A stretch of 8,718 nucleotides of DNA, from the NCBI GenBank assembly GCA_012031955.1, contig JAAURZ010000071.1, positions 1-8,718 of the forward strand, in the 5' to 3' direction. The DNA comes from Bacteroidia bacterium. GTDB taxonomy: Bacteria; Bacteroidota; Bacteroidia; Cytophagales; Cyclobacteriaceae. Below are positions 1 to 8,718 of the stretch, one piece after another; position 1 is the stretch's first letter, and each line of letters opens with the position of its first letter. Both the position numbers and the translations under genes were made by a program. The notes under the pieces are model-generated. The model was not told where the DNA came from and ran no database searches. It worked only from the letters and a program-made list of their open reading frames with translations.

Positions 1-24
1 TCGGTTCGAATCCGATATCCTCCA
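1..24 (+). tRNA. 3' end of a tRNA, probably tRNA-Ala (partial)
   Basis: The window opens inside a tRNA. A T-arm is visible: T-stem bases 1-4, the T-loop TTCGAAT at 5-11 and the closing strand CCGAT at 12-16. The 3' acceptor strand ATCCTCC follows at 17-23 and the discriminator A is at 24. The next bases are CGG, so CCA is not encoded and must be added by CCA transferase. The acceptor strand has T at the position equivalent to 70, compatible with the G3:U70 pair that marks tRNA-Ala. A tRNA-Ala directly upstream of 23S is the usual arrangement (16S, tRNA-Ile, tRNA-Ala, 23S). The anticodon lies outside the window, so the identity is inferred. Confidence 0.75.
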
Positions 25-232
25 CGGAGAGAGGACAGGAAGTGGCGTAGTAGAGAGAATAGAGAGAATACAGTGAGGCGATCAGGGAGTGATTGCCTGG
101 CATTGAGAGAATGGAAAAGATAGAGGCACGATGTGAAACATCGGGGCGATTTATCACCTGGGTTACTATCCCAGGCCGCGTTACAAGAGTGAGCCACTCA
201 AAACGCCGCCCAGGGAAGAAATAGTAACACAA

Positions 233-250
233 GAGTTCATTGACATATTG
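233..250 (+). promoter_or_regulatory. Candidate boxA-like rRNA leader motif
   Basis: The sequence GAGTTCATTGACATATTG resembles the 'GTTCTTTGACATATTGG' type motif that I associate with Bacteroidota rRNA leaders and pre-23S spacers. Such motifs are thought to act in rRNA antitermination (Nus-factor binding). It lies about 125 bases before the 23S gene, a plausible position. The resemblance is from memory and the function is inferred. Confidence 0.4.
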
Positions 251-297
251 GAGAAAGAGTAGAAAGGTTCGTGTGTTTAGATTGGTTTGAAGACTGA

Positions 298-344
298 TTT
301 AGACATATGAATTTAACGAGTAAAGCGAGCACATAGGTAAATCG
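298..344 (+). other. 5' half of the 23S rRNA processing stalk
   Basis: This segment pairs with 3271-3323 on the far side of the 23S gene. The pairs read by eye are: TTT 298-300 with AAA 3321-3323; GACATA 302-307 with TATGTC 3315-3320; CG 317-318 with CG 3299-3300; AGTAAAGC 319-326 with GCTTTACT 3289-3296; GCAC 329-332 with GTGC 3283-3286; then a further run with one G-U pair, ending TCG 342-344 with CGA 3271-3273. Mismatches and small bulges interrupt the helix. Such a stalk, which loops out the mature 23S RNA, is the standard RNase III substrate in bacterial rRNA maturation. Confidence 0.65.
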
Positions 345-352
345 AAAATACG

Positions 353-372
353 CTTGCGTCGCAAGACGCAAG
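353..372 (+). other. Perfect 8-bp hairpin with GCAA tetraloop before 23S
   Basis: CTTGCGTC (353-360) pairs perfectly with GACGCAAG (365-372) and is closed by the loop GCAA, a GNRA tetraloop. It lies just upstream of the estimated mature 23S 5' end and inside the processing stalk. No T run follows, so it is not a terminator. It may be a folding or processing element of pre-23S RNA. Confidence 0.6.
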
Positions 373-375
373 AAA

Positions 376-3270
<2,895 letters not shown>

Positions 3271-3271
<1 letters not shown>

Positions 3272-3323
3272 GAAATACTTAAGTGCAAGCTTTACTTGCG
3301 ACTCTTTCACCAATTATGTCAAA
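3271..3323 (+). other. 3' half of the 23S rRNA processing stalk
   Basis: This is the partner of 298-344 (pairs given there). The same stretch can form a competing local hairpin, GCAAG (3285-3289) with CTTGC (3295-3299). Just beyond, CCGGT (3334-3338) and ACCGG (3344-3348) make another small hairpin in the 23S-5S spacer. Confidence 0.6.
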
Positions 3324-3350
3324 GAAATTATGCCCGGTAGAAGACCGGAC

Positions 3351-3373
3351 AAAGAGCTTAAGGTGACTATAGC
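3351..3373 (+). pseudogene. Duplicated 5' fragment of 5S rRNA with its leader
   Basis: These 23 bases match 3418-3440, which hold the last 9-10 leader bases and the first 13 or so bases of the intact 5S gene, with one mismatch (C at 3357, T at 3424). The match stops at GGTGACTATAGC and the rest of the 5S sequence does not follow. The two copies are 67 bases apart. I read this as a truncated upstream 5S copy. Confidence 0.75.
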
Positions 3374-3406
3374 CTCCTTCGCTATGCTACGGCGGCCGAG
3401 GACGGC
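3372..3406 (+). repeat. GC-rich imperfect palindrome interrupting the 5S fragment
   Basis: Directly after the 5S 5' fragment comes a GC-rich hairpin: GCCTCCT (3372-3378) pairs with AGGACGGC (3399-3406), with one bulged C. A second possible pairing is ATAGC (3369-3373) with GCTAT (3381-3385). The CCTTCGCTATGCTACGG core resembles short palindromic intergenic repeats that I recall from Bacteroidota genomes, often near RNA genes. That resemblance is from memory; only the pairing is seen here. Confidence 0.4.
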
Positions 3407-3426
3407 AGGAAATCACTAAAGAGTTT

Positions 3427-3535
<109 letters not shown>

Positions 3536-3550
3536 TCTTTTATTATGAAT

Positions 3551-3582
3551 AAGGTATCCTGAAAAGGATGCCTTTTTCGCTT
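3551..3582 (+). terminator. Intrinsic terminator of the rRNA operon
   Basis: AAGGTATCCT (3551-3560) pairs with AGGATGCCTT (3565-3574) over ten pairs, one of them G-U, closed by a GAAA tetraloop. A T-rich tail (TTTCGCTTTAT) follows. It begins 15 bases after the 5S 3' end. Confidence 0.85.
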
Positions 3583-3618
3583 TATAGGGAGCATGAACCT
3601 GACGGCCAACAGCCGACT

Positions 3619-3640
3619 GTATAAGTCGTCGCCTGTCTTT
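3619..3640 (+). pseudogene. Duplicated 3' fragment of 5S rRNA
   Basis: Bases 3621-3640 match 3521-3540, the 5S 3' end plus its first trailer bases, at 17 of 20 positions (for example TAAGTCGT, then GCCT and TCTTT). The offset is exactly 100 bases. The preceding 5S body is absent or too degraded to align with confidence. A terminator follows at nearly the same distance as for the true 5S, so this looks like the tail of a second 5S unit. Confidence 0.65.
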
Positions 3641-3644
3641 AATC

Positions 3645-3680
3645 AAAAGCCTGATCTGAAATGGTCAGGCTTTTTGTTTA
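3645..3680 (+). terminator. Second intrinsic terminator after the 5S 3' relic
   Basis: AAAAGCCTGATC (3645-3656) pairs with GGTCAGGCTTTT (3663-3674) over twelve pairs including one T-G, with loop TGAAAT and the tail TTTTTGTTTA. It lies downstream of the relic 5S 3' end, so the rRNA transcript meets two terminators in series. Confidence 0.85.
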
Positions 3681-3697
3681 CAACCACTGCGATGTGC

Positions 3698-3763
3698 GAC
3701 GCGTATCACCTCTACACCATTCCGAACAGACGACGTTAAGCTCGCCAGCAACACTGCCTATCG
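3698..3763 (+). pseudogene. Degenerate, internally deleted 5S rRNA copy
   Basis: The segment aligns with the 5S core. ATCACCTCT is identical, CCATTCCGAACAGA is identical over 14 bases, and GTTAAGCTCGCCAGC differs from the true gene by one base. There are small insertions between the blocks (a base or two before CCATTCC and before GTTAAG). After CGCCAGC about 40 bases of 5S are missing, and the text resumes with CTGCCTATC, like the true 3' end TTGCCTATC. Helix I and much of the 3' half cannot form, so it should not be functional. I see no terminator after it. Confidence 0.75.
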
Positions 3764-3825
3764 AGCTTCGTTTGTCATTTACTAATAACCCCTGTATCTT
3801 CATATTTTTAAACTAACCCGCTCTT

Positions 3826-6516
3826 GTGAAGCGCACGCCGTTTGTTATCACCCTACTCATTGTCGTGGTTTCCGTCGGAGGATTTTTCGCCTACGATTGG
3901 TTCTTTGCCAAAAAACAAACTGACCTCTGGAGCCTGGTACCACAATCGTCGGTGGTTGTGTATGAATCCAGCAATTGCACCAACTGCATCGAAAACGTGC
4001 GGCAATCTCCGCTTTGGCAACTGGTGAGCAGGGCGGCGCTGTTCGAACGCAAGCAAGACTCTCTTCAATCACTCGTAGCATTTCTCAGCAATCCAAAACC
4101 TGGTTCGCTCGCATCACTGCACGTAACGAAAAAGGATGGTTTCGATTTTGTCTTTTACTTACCGCTTTATGCCAAAAGCGAGAAGCTCATTTTGGAGGCC
4201 GCCGTGGAAGAGTGGAAAAAGAAACAGGGTTTCAAATACTCGGAGAGAGAGTTCAACGGATTCAAAATTCAGGAACTGACCGGTCAGGGTAATGTATTTT
4301 CGTGGGTACTGTTGGATGATGCGTGGGCTGGAAGTTTCACGCCGTTTCTCGTAGAAGATGTGGTACGCACGGTTAACGCCGACAATGAAAGCAATTTCAA
4401 AGAGACGATCGCCAGCGTCTACCAAATGCCCAGAATCAAAGGCGACGCAGGAAACTTGTACCTCAGCATCAAAAATCTCTCGCAATGGCTTTCAGTCTTC
4501 GATGACCACATCAATCAGGAAGTCTTTGCATCACTCGGCGAGTCCACCCTGCTCGACGTAAAACACGGCACCAAGAACCTTGTTTTAAACGGTTTTACAG
4601 CAAATAACATGACCAACGCGCAGTCGCTGCTTACCGTATTCAGAGCTCAGACCCCCGTACCATTCGAATCGAAATTATATGTATCCAACCGAACAGCGGT
4701 TTGCACCATGTTTGGTATCAACGACGGCAGGGCACTTGGTAAGGCCCTTCAAAGCTACACCTTGTCTAAACGGAGGCAGCTTACGGACACGCTGACCCGC
4801 GTAGCGTCCGCACTAAAGGTCGACATCAATGCAATGTACAACCTCATCGACGACGAGGTGGGCGTTTGTTACGTAGAGTCAGGCAGCAATCAACTTTCGA
4901 AGGTTCTCCTTATCGAGTCTGAGAAAAGTGATTCTATTGTGCTTGCCTTAAATAAAATAGCCGCGCAACTGAGTGAAGACACGGTGTTTCACGAACCCTT
5001 CTCGTCCTACGAATTGCGGGAACTGCCCCTGTATCGCTTCCCCGAAAAATTATTGTGGCCCCTTGTGTCTGGTTTTAATCACACCTATTACGCAACTAAC
5101 GGAAAGGTTGTATTCATGGCGGAAGACCTCGAAGGCCTGAAACAGTTCCTCGATGACGTCGACAAAGAAGAGACCTGGGGGCGGTCGGTTTTGCAGAACA
5201 AATTCCTGTCGTCCACGCTGCTGGAATCCAACCTGAGCCTGTTCGTTAACTCAAACCGTGTGTGGCATTTGCTGTCGAATAATCTACAACCCAGGTGGCA
5301 GCGCTTCATCGCAGAGAACCGACGTTTGACTCAAGCGCTGGGTATGGGTGCGATTCAATTCAGCAACCTGAACGAAAGCTTTTATACCAATGCTATCTGG
5401 ATGTATGATCAACCCGAGGCAGCCTCTTCGCTGGCCGGAGATTTTCAACGAACAGTTACCAATTTCGACAGCGGTGTGCTGAGCAAACCTTATGTGGTAA
5501 GGAGTCACGTTGACAGATCCCATGAAGTAGTTTTGCAAGACTCGGCATTCAACGTCTATCTGGTGTCATCGCAGGGCAAAGCGTTGTGGAAATATCCGGC
5601 GAATGGACCCATTATTGGAGACGTGGAGCAGGTTGATTTTTTCAACAACGGCAAGCTGCAATACTTTTTTGCTACACCCGGGCAGTTGCATATTGTTGAC
5701 CGCCTTGGCGGCACCGTCAACCCGTTTCCAATCGCCACGAAAACAAAGGACATCGAATATGTTTCCGTCATTGATTACGATCACAGCAAGAAGTACAGGT
5801 TCCTGGTGGCGGAACGATCCGGTAAACTCTGGATGTTCGATAAAGACGGTCAGAATCTTGAAGGGTGGAATCCCAGAAACGTAGAAGGAGAACTCTTTAC
5901 CGCCCCGGAGCATCAACGCATTCGTGGCAGAGACTACCTGATCGCCATGCGCAAAGATGGTACCATGTACGTTATGAACCGGCGTGCCGAAAACCTGAAG
6001 GGCTTCCCCTTAAAGCTCGACGCGCGCCCCACCGGAGACTACTTTCTCGAAGTCGGCACCGGTTCGTCCAACAGCTTTATCGTGATCGTGTCGCGCGACG
6101 GCTTTCGGATTAAGTTTGATTTGGAAGGTAAGGTGCAGAGCAGGGAAACACTTGTAAAGGCATCTGTCGAATCCACCTTTAGCCTGATACGCGAAAACAC
6201 CGGCAAATCTTACATCATCGTGCGGCAGGATCCCAAGGGTCTCACACTCTATTCTGCAGACAACAAAGAGATCGTTGTCAACGAATACGTCGGCAAGAAT
6301 GCGGTTGATATACAAGTGTTCGATTTTGGCGCCGGCGACCTGGTTTACGCGGTTACCGACAGGGTACAGGACCTTTCTTTCCTGTACGACAAGAATGGCA
6401 GTTTCATCATCCCGACACCCCTCGAAAGCCAGGGTGTGGCCGTCAGCAAGAATGACCAAGATCGTGTGAAAACTTACACGACTTATCAAAACACTTTAAT
6501 CGTGCAGGCGCAATAG
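3826..6516 (+). CDS. Membrane-anchored protein with C-terminal seven-repeat beta-propeller, function unknown
   Basis: I do not recognise a named function for this 896-residue protein. The N-terminus (KRTPF, then hydrophobic residues about 5-24) looks like an uncleaved signal anchor with the bulk of the protein in the periplasm. Residues about 30-550 form a mixed domain with a 'LWSLVPQSSVVVYES' start, reminiscent of DUF3352-type Bacteroidota proteins. A CxxC pair is at residues 51-54. From about residue 577, seven similar segments recur at roughly 577, 621, 668, 714, 760, 806 and 850. Each has a strand such as VYLVSSQGK, LWMFDKDGQ, MYVMNRRAE or LSFLYDKNG. The spacing of 44-47 residues suggests a seven-bladed PQQ/WD-like propeller, probably a protein-binding or scaffold surface. 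The start is GTG at 3826; an in-frame TAA lies at 3814-3816 and no other start is near. No Shine-Dalgarno site is visible, which is usual in Bacteroidota. The frame is intact and ends in TAG. Confidence 0.85.
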   Translation: MKRTPFVITLLIVVVSVGGFFAYDWFFAKKQTDLWSLVPQSSVVVYESSNCTNCIENVRQSPLWQLVSRAALFERKQDSLQSLVAFLSNPKPGSLASLHVTKKDGFDFVFYLPLYAKSEKLILEAAVEEWKKKQGFKYSEREFNGFKIQELTGQGNVFSWVLLDDAWAGSFTPFLVEDVVRTVNADNESNFKETIASVYQMPRIKGDAGNLYLSIKNLSQWLSVFDDHINQEVFASLGESTLLDVKHGTKNLVLNGFTANNMTNAQSLLTVFRAQTPVPFESKLYVSNRTAVCTMFGINDGRALGKALQSYTLSKRRQLTDTLTRVASALKVDINAMYNLIDDEVGVCYVESGSNQLSKVLLIESEKSDSIVLALNKIAAQLSEDTVFHEPFSSYELRELPLYRFPEKLLWPLVSGFNHTYYATNGKVVFMAEDLEGLKQFLDDVDKEETWGRSVLQNKFLSSTLLESNLSLFVNSNRVWHLLSNNLQPRWQRFIAENRRLTQALGMGAIQFSNLNESFYTNAIWMYDQPEAASSLAGDFQRTVTNFDSGVLSKPYVVRSHVDRSHEVVLQDSAFNVYLVSSQGKALWKYPANGPIIGDVEQVDFFNNGKLQYFFATPGQLHIVDRLGGTVNPFPIATKTKDIEYVSVIDYDHSKKYRFLVAERSGKLWMFDKDGQNLEGWNPRNVEGELFTAPEHQRIRGRDYLIAMRKDGTMYVMNRRAENLKGFPLKLDARPTGDYFLEVGTGSSNSFIVIVSRDGFRIKFDLEGKVQSRETLVKASVESTFSLIRENTGKSYIIVRQDPKGLTLYSADNKEIVVNEYVGKNAVDIQVFDFGAGDLVYAVTDRVQDLSFLYDKNGSFIIPTPLESQGVAVSKNDQDRVKTYTTYQNTLIVQAQ

Positions 6517-6579
6517 GCTGGCGCAGGTTACTTTTGAGTTAGGTCAGTATTCACTTTTTGAAACAAAATCGATGATCAA

Positions 6580-7400
6580 ATGAAAAAACGAGCATTGCAG
6601 GTTGCCCTGCTTTTTTTACCTCGCTAGGATTCCATTCACTGCACGCGCAGCAGATTCACGTCGGACTTACTACGGCAGCCAATGCCACGTTCGTGCTCGA
6701 CAAGGGCCTGTCTGAAGATCCGCGCTATAACTCGACCTACACATTCAATATGGCGCCGATTGGATTTAACTTCGGTGTCGATCTCGGTCGCACATTCGGC
6801 CTTTCGCTCGAATCGATCATGTCTAAACAAGGTCAGATATACGAGATTATCGACGCGGCCAAACAAGTGAAGGGCGAAAGAAAGATTGATCTTAACTATT
6901 TGCAAATTCCCTTGCTCATGAAGTTCATGAGCGGCGGCACCGGCGGCGCACGCGCCAACTTCAACCTCGGCCCCCAACTCAACATTTTGACAAAAGCAGT
7001 TGAGTCAATGCAATATGATGCCGGTACGTACCAGATTCCCAACGATCCCGACTTTCAACTTCCTGAAGGCGCCAGCGATAACGGCGATGGCACATACTCC
7101 ACGCCGGAATTTTCGCCTACAGACATCTATACAAAAGAAGCCAACGACTTTAAGAACACGGAGTTCTCCATCGCCGCCGCCTTTGGCCTCGATATAGACT
7201 TGTCCAGACATCTGATGCTCACCACGCAGATTCGCGCTAACTACAGTCCTTCCGATATGCGAAATGGCGATGTGGTCGACGCGATCAAGAATGGCACTAG
7301 TTCAGATATATTTGGGCAGCGTGCCAACCTGCTGGTAGGCATTCAGTTGGGCATCCACTATTCGTTTGGAACTACCCGATCATTCAAATTTAAAAACTAA
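6580..7400 (+). CDS. Outer-membrane beta-barrel protein, signal peptide out of frame
   Basis: The frame from 6693 encodes a barrel of the Bacteroidota PorT / OMP_b-brl_2 type: alternating strands, the hallmark LNYLQIPLLMKF, a glycine-rich turn, long polar loops and a C-terminal strand (LGIHYSFGTTRSFKFKN). It starts at a GTG inside the first strand and lacks export signals. Upstream, ATG at 6580 opens MKKRALQVALLF in another frame and stops at TAG 6625-6627. If the T7 run (6611-6617) were read as T8, one frame would run MKKRALQVALLFF-TSLGFHSLHA-QQIHVGL and on to the stop at 7398-7400. That gives 273 residues with a classic signal peptide cut after LHA (residue 23). The true gene is therefore 6580-7400 with one base missing, or one added by slippage. 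No partner gene points to a substrate; a structural or transport role in the outer membrane is inferred. It follows the propeller gene by 63 bases with no terminator between, so co-transcription is possible. Confidence 0.8.
6597..6618 (+). promoter_or_regulatory. GC hairpin plus T7 run at the frame break
   Basis: GCAGG (6597-6601) pairs with CCTGC (6606-6610) around the loop TTGC, and seven T residues follow at once (6611-6617). This is the layout of a short intrinsic terminator or attenuator, placed inside the signal-peptide codons. The same bases read T-TTT-TTA in the upstream frame, a canonical -1 slippery heptamer, and a -1 shift there enters the barrel frame. The structure is seen; whether it acts as attenuator, slippage site or nothing is unknown. 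Confidence 0.5.
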
Positions 7401-7419
7401 CAAGATATTCGTCGACAGA

Positions 7420-7443
7420 AAAATCCCGCTCCCGCGGGATTTT
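7420..7443. terminator. Bidirectional terminator between convergent genes
   Basis: AAAATCCCGC (7420-7429) pairs perfectly with GCGGGATTTT (7434-7443) over ten pairs, loop TCCC. The + strand reads into TTTTCTTTTTA and the - strand into TTTTTCTG, so it can stop transcripts from both the barrel gene and bioA. It lies 19 bases after the barrel stop and 4 bases from the bioA stop. Confidence 0.93.
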
Positions 7444-7447
7444 CTTT

Positions 7448-8718
7448 TTATAGGCTTTCCAAAAACGATTCAATCTTCTGATAGATGAGCTCCAGCTCGC
7501 CAGTTTTGATCACATAGGGAGGCAACACATAGATGACATTTCCCAGCGGCCTCAGCAGAATTCCTTCGTTAAGGAAGTAGTTGTATATTTTTTTTCGCAA
7601 CATGTTCGTGTAGGAAGTTTGCTCACCGGTTTTTACCTCGAGCGCCAGCACCGTGCCAAGCGCACGACATTCGAGTACATGTGGATGCCCGGCGATTTTC
7701 AATTTGAATTTCTCGTGCTGAGTGGCAATACGCGCGATGCTTTGCCGGCATGCCTTGCTGGTAAACAATTCAAAACTCGCATTGGCCGCCGCACATGCGA
7801 TCGGGTTGGCTGTGTAAGAATGACCGTGAAAGAATGTTTTGGTCGTGTCGTCAGTCCGAAATGCCTCCAGTATTTTTTCGGAGCAAGTGGTCACACTGAG
7901 TGGCAGCGTGCCACCAGTGAGCCCTTTTGAAAGCGCCATGATATCGGGCTTCGTCGTCAGGTAGTCGGAAGCGAAGGGCTTGCCCGTGCGGCCAAAACCG
8001 GTGAGTACTTCATCGGCAATGCAAATCACATTATTCGATTGGGCATAGCGCAACAATTTCTCAAGAAAGGCCGGTGAGTACATCCGCATGCCCGCTGCGC
8101 CTGCAGCAGGGGTTCGTAGATAAACGCGGCCACGTTTTCTTCGTCGACCAGCTTTTTGAACGTATCGAAAACATGCGCCTCGGCAGAAGGCGAAGGGAAA
8201 CCGATAAAAGAAGTGTCGAACAACAGCGGCGAAAATGCGGCCGTGAAAAGACCACGTTCACCAACCGACATCGCGCCGAATGTGTCGCCGTGGTATGCGC
8301 CGTCAAGCGCGACTACCTTGGTCCGATGTTGCCCGCGGTTGTGCCAATATTGAAGGGCCATTTTCAATGCTACCTCTACCGCCGTGCTGCCGTCGTCAGA
8401 AAAGAATACCTTCTTCTGGTTGGATGGAAGTATCTGCAACAGATTTTCGGCGAGCTTCACAGCTGGTTCATGCGTAAAACCTGCGAAGATAACATGCTCC
8501 AATGTCGAAGCCTGCTTTGCCACCGCTTTTGGCAATTTTTGGGTTCGCATGTCCATGCAGGTTGACCCACCACGATGAAACGGCATCAATGATGGTGCGG
8601 CCATCGGCAGTGTAAAGGTAGACACCCTTGCCGCGCACGACAGGAAGAATGGAATCGTCACTTTGCAGGGACGTGAATGGATGCCAGATGGCGTCGCGAT
8701 CGCGTTGGGAGAAATTTT
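7448..8718 (-). pseudogene. bioA: Adenosylmethionine-8-amino-7-oxononanoate aminotransferase, two frameshifts, 5' end outside window
   Basis: BioA is the cytosolic PLP enzyme that moves an amino group from S-adenosylmethionine to 7-keto-8-aminopelargonate (KAPA), giving 7,8-diaminopelargonate in biotin synthesis. Reading from 8716 down, frame one gives NFSQRDRDAIWHPFTSL and SSWWVNLHGHANPKIAK. Frame two gives AVAKQASTLEHVIF, the phosphate-binding DGSTAVEVALK, and YHGDTFGAMSVG (Tyr codon 8293-8295). Frame three gives MRMYSPAFL, ADEVLTGFGRTG (PLP Asp at 8012-8014), SKGLTGG (Schiff-base Lys codon 7925-7927), FFHGHSYTANPIA, and LLRPLGNVIYVLPPY with the substrate-binding Arg at 7550-7552. About 420 residues are covered, so only a few N-terminal codons are missing beyond 8718. 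One extra base sits at 8527-8530 (or 8536-8540), and one base is missing near 8095-8098. All catalytic motifs are conserved, so the lesions are recent or are sequence errors. No other bio gene is in view; the TAA stop is at 7448-7450. Confidence 0.93.

Larger units (their letters stand above)
25..375 (+). other. Internal transcribed spacer between tRNA and 23S rRNA
   Basis: I see no gene here; the stretch is transcribed rRNA spacer. It contains several short hairpins: GGCGATCA (77-84) with TGATTGCC (90-97), including one G-U pair; CGATGT (129-134) with ACATCG (138-143); CCTGGG (157-162) with CCCAGG (170-175); and GAGTG (187-191) with CACTC (195-199). A 9-base purine-rich unit, AGAGAGAAT, is repeated twice at 52-69. 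The last part carries the leader motif, the 5' half of the 23S processing stalk and a GCAA-loop hairpin, listed separately. Confidence 0.8.

Noticed and set aside
52..69. Tandem 9-base repeat AGAGAGAAT x2 in the spacer as a functional repeat
   Set aside because: Only two purine-rich units; plausible as simple-sequence drift in a spacer.
3771..3802. Possible Bacteroidota-type promoter (TTTG, 20 bases, TATCTTCA) before the propeller gene
   Set aside because: The upstream element fits TTTG but the downstream box matches TAnnTTTG only in part; too weak to call a feature.
3976..3987. CxxC (residues 51-54) of the propeller protein as a metal or redox site
   Set aside because: A single CxxC without a thioredoxin fold or a second ligand pair is not enough evidence.
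6533..6560. Possible promoter before the barrel gene (TTTTG ... CACTTTTTG)
   Set aside because: No TAnn part at the required place; T-rich words are expected by chance here.
6693..6695. GTG as the real start of the outer-membrane protein
   Set aside because: It lies within the first beta-strand and would give a protein without a signal peptide, whereas an excellent signal peptide lies directly upstream in the -1-related frame.
7619..8565. Plus-strand reading frames opposite bioA
   Set aside because: The minus strand encodes unmistakable BioA motifs throughout; the opposite frames are shadows.

Overview
The window is bacterial and most probably from the phylum Bacteroidota, perhaps a Cytophagales-type organism. 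The phylum is suggested by the style of the rRNA spacer and 5S gene, the tRNA 3' end with no encoded CCA, the absence of clear Shine-Dalgarno sites, and an outer-membrane beta-barrel protein of the 'YLQIPLLMKF' type. The order is only a guess from protein style.

Positions 1-3535 are the distal part of an rRNA operon on the + strand: the last 24 bases of a tRNA (probably tRNA-Ala), a roughly 350-base spacer, a full-length 23S rRNA and a 5S rRNA. Sequences flanking the 23S gene on both sides can pair into a long imperfect stalk (298-344 with 3271-3323), as expected for RNase III processing of pre-23S RNA. Around the intact 5S gene lie broken 5S copies: a 5' fragment upstream, then a 3' fragment with its own terminator and an internally deleted copy downstream. 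This looks like the debris of a former tandem 5S array.

Positions 3826-6516 hold one long intact gene for a 896-residue, membrane-anchored protein. Its C-terminal third has seven regularly spaced repeats of about 46 residues, which I read as a seven-bladed beta-propeller. I know no specific function for it.

Positions 6580-7400 encode an outer-membrane beta-barrel protein. Its signal peptide lies in a different frame from the barrel, and the break falls exactly at a T7 run preceded by a perfect GC-rich hairpin. A bidirectional terminator at 7420-7443 separates it from a convergent gene on the - strand, bioA (biotin synthesis). bioA fills the rest of the window and is cut into three frames by two single-base indels.

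The genes do not form one pathway: an rRNA operon, a cell-envelope pair and a biotin gene sit side by side. The most interesting points are the hairpin-T7 frame break, the scattered 5S relics and the propeller protein. Three single-base indels within about 2 kb also raise the possibility of sequence error, which must be excluded before any of the breaks is read as biology.
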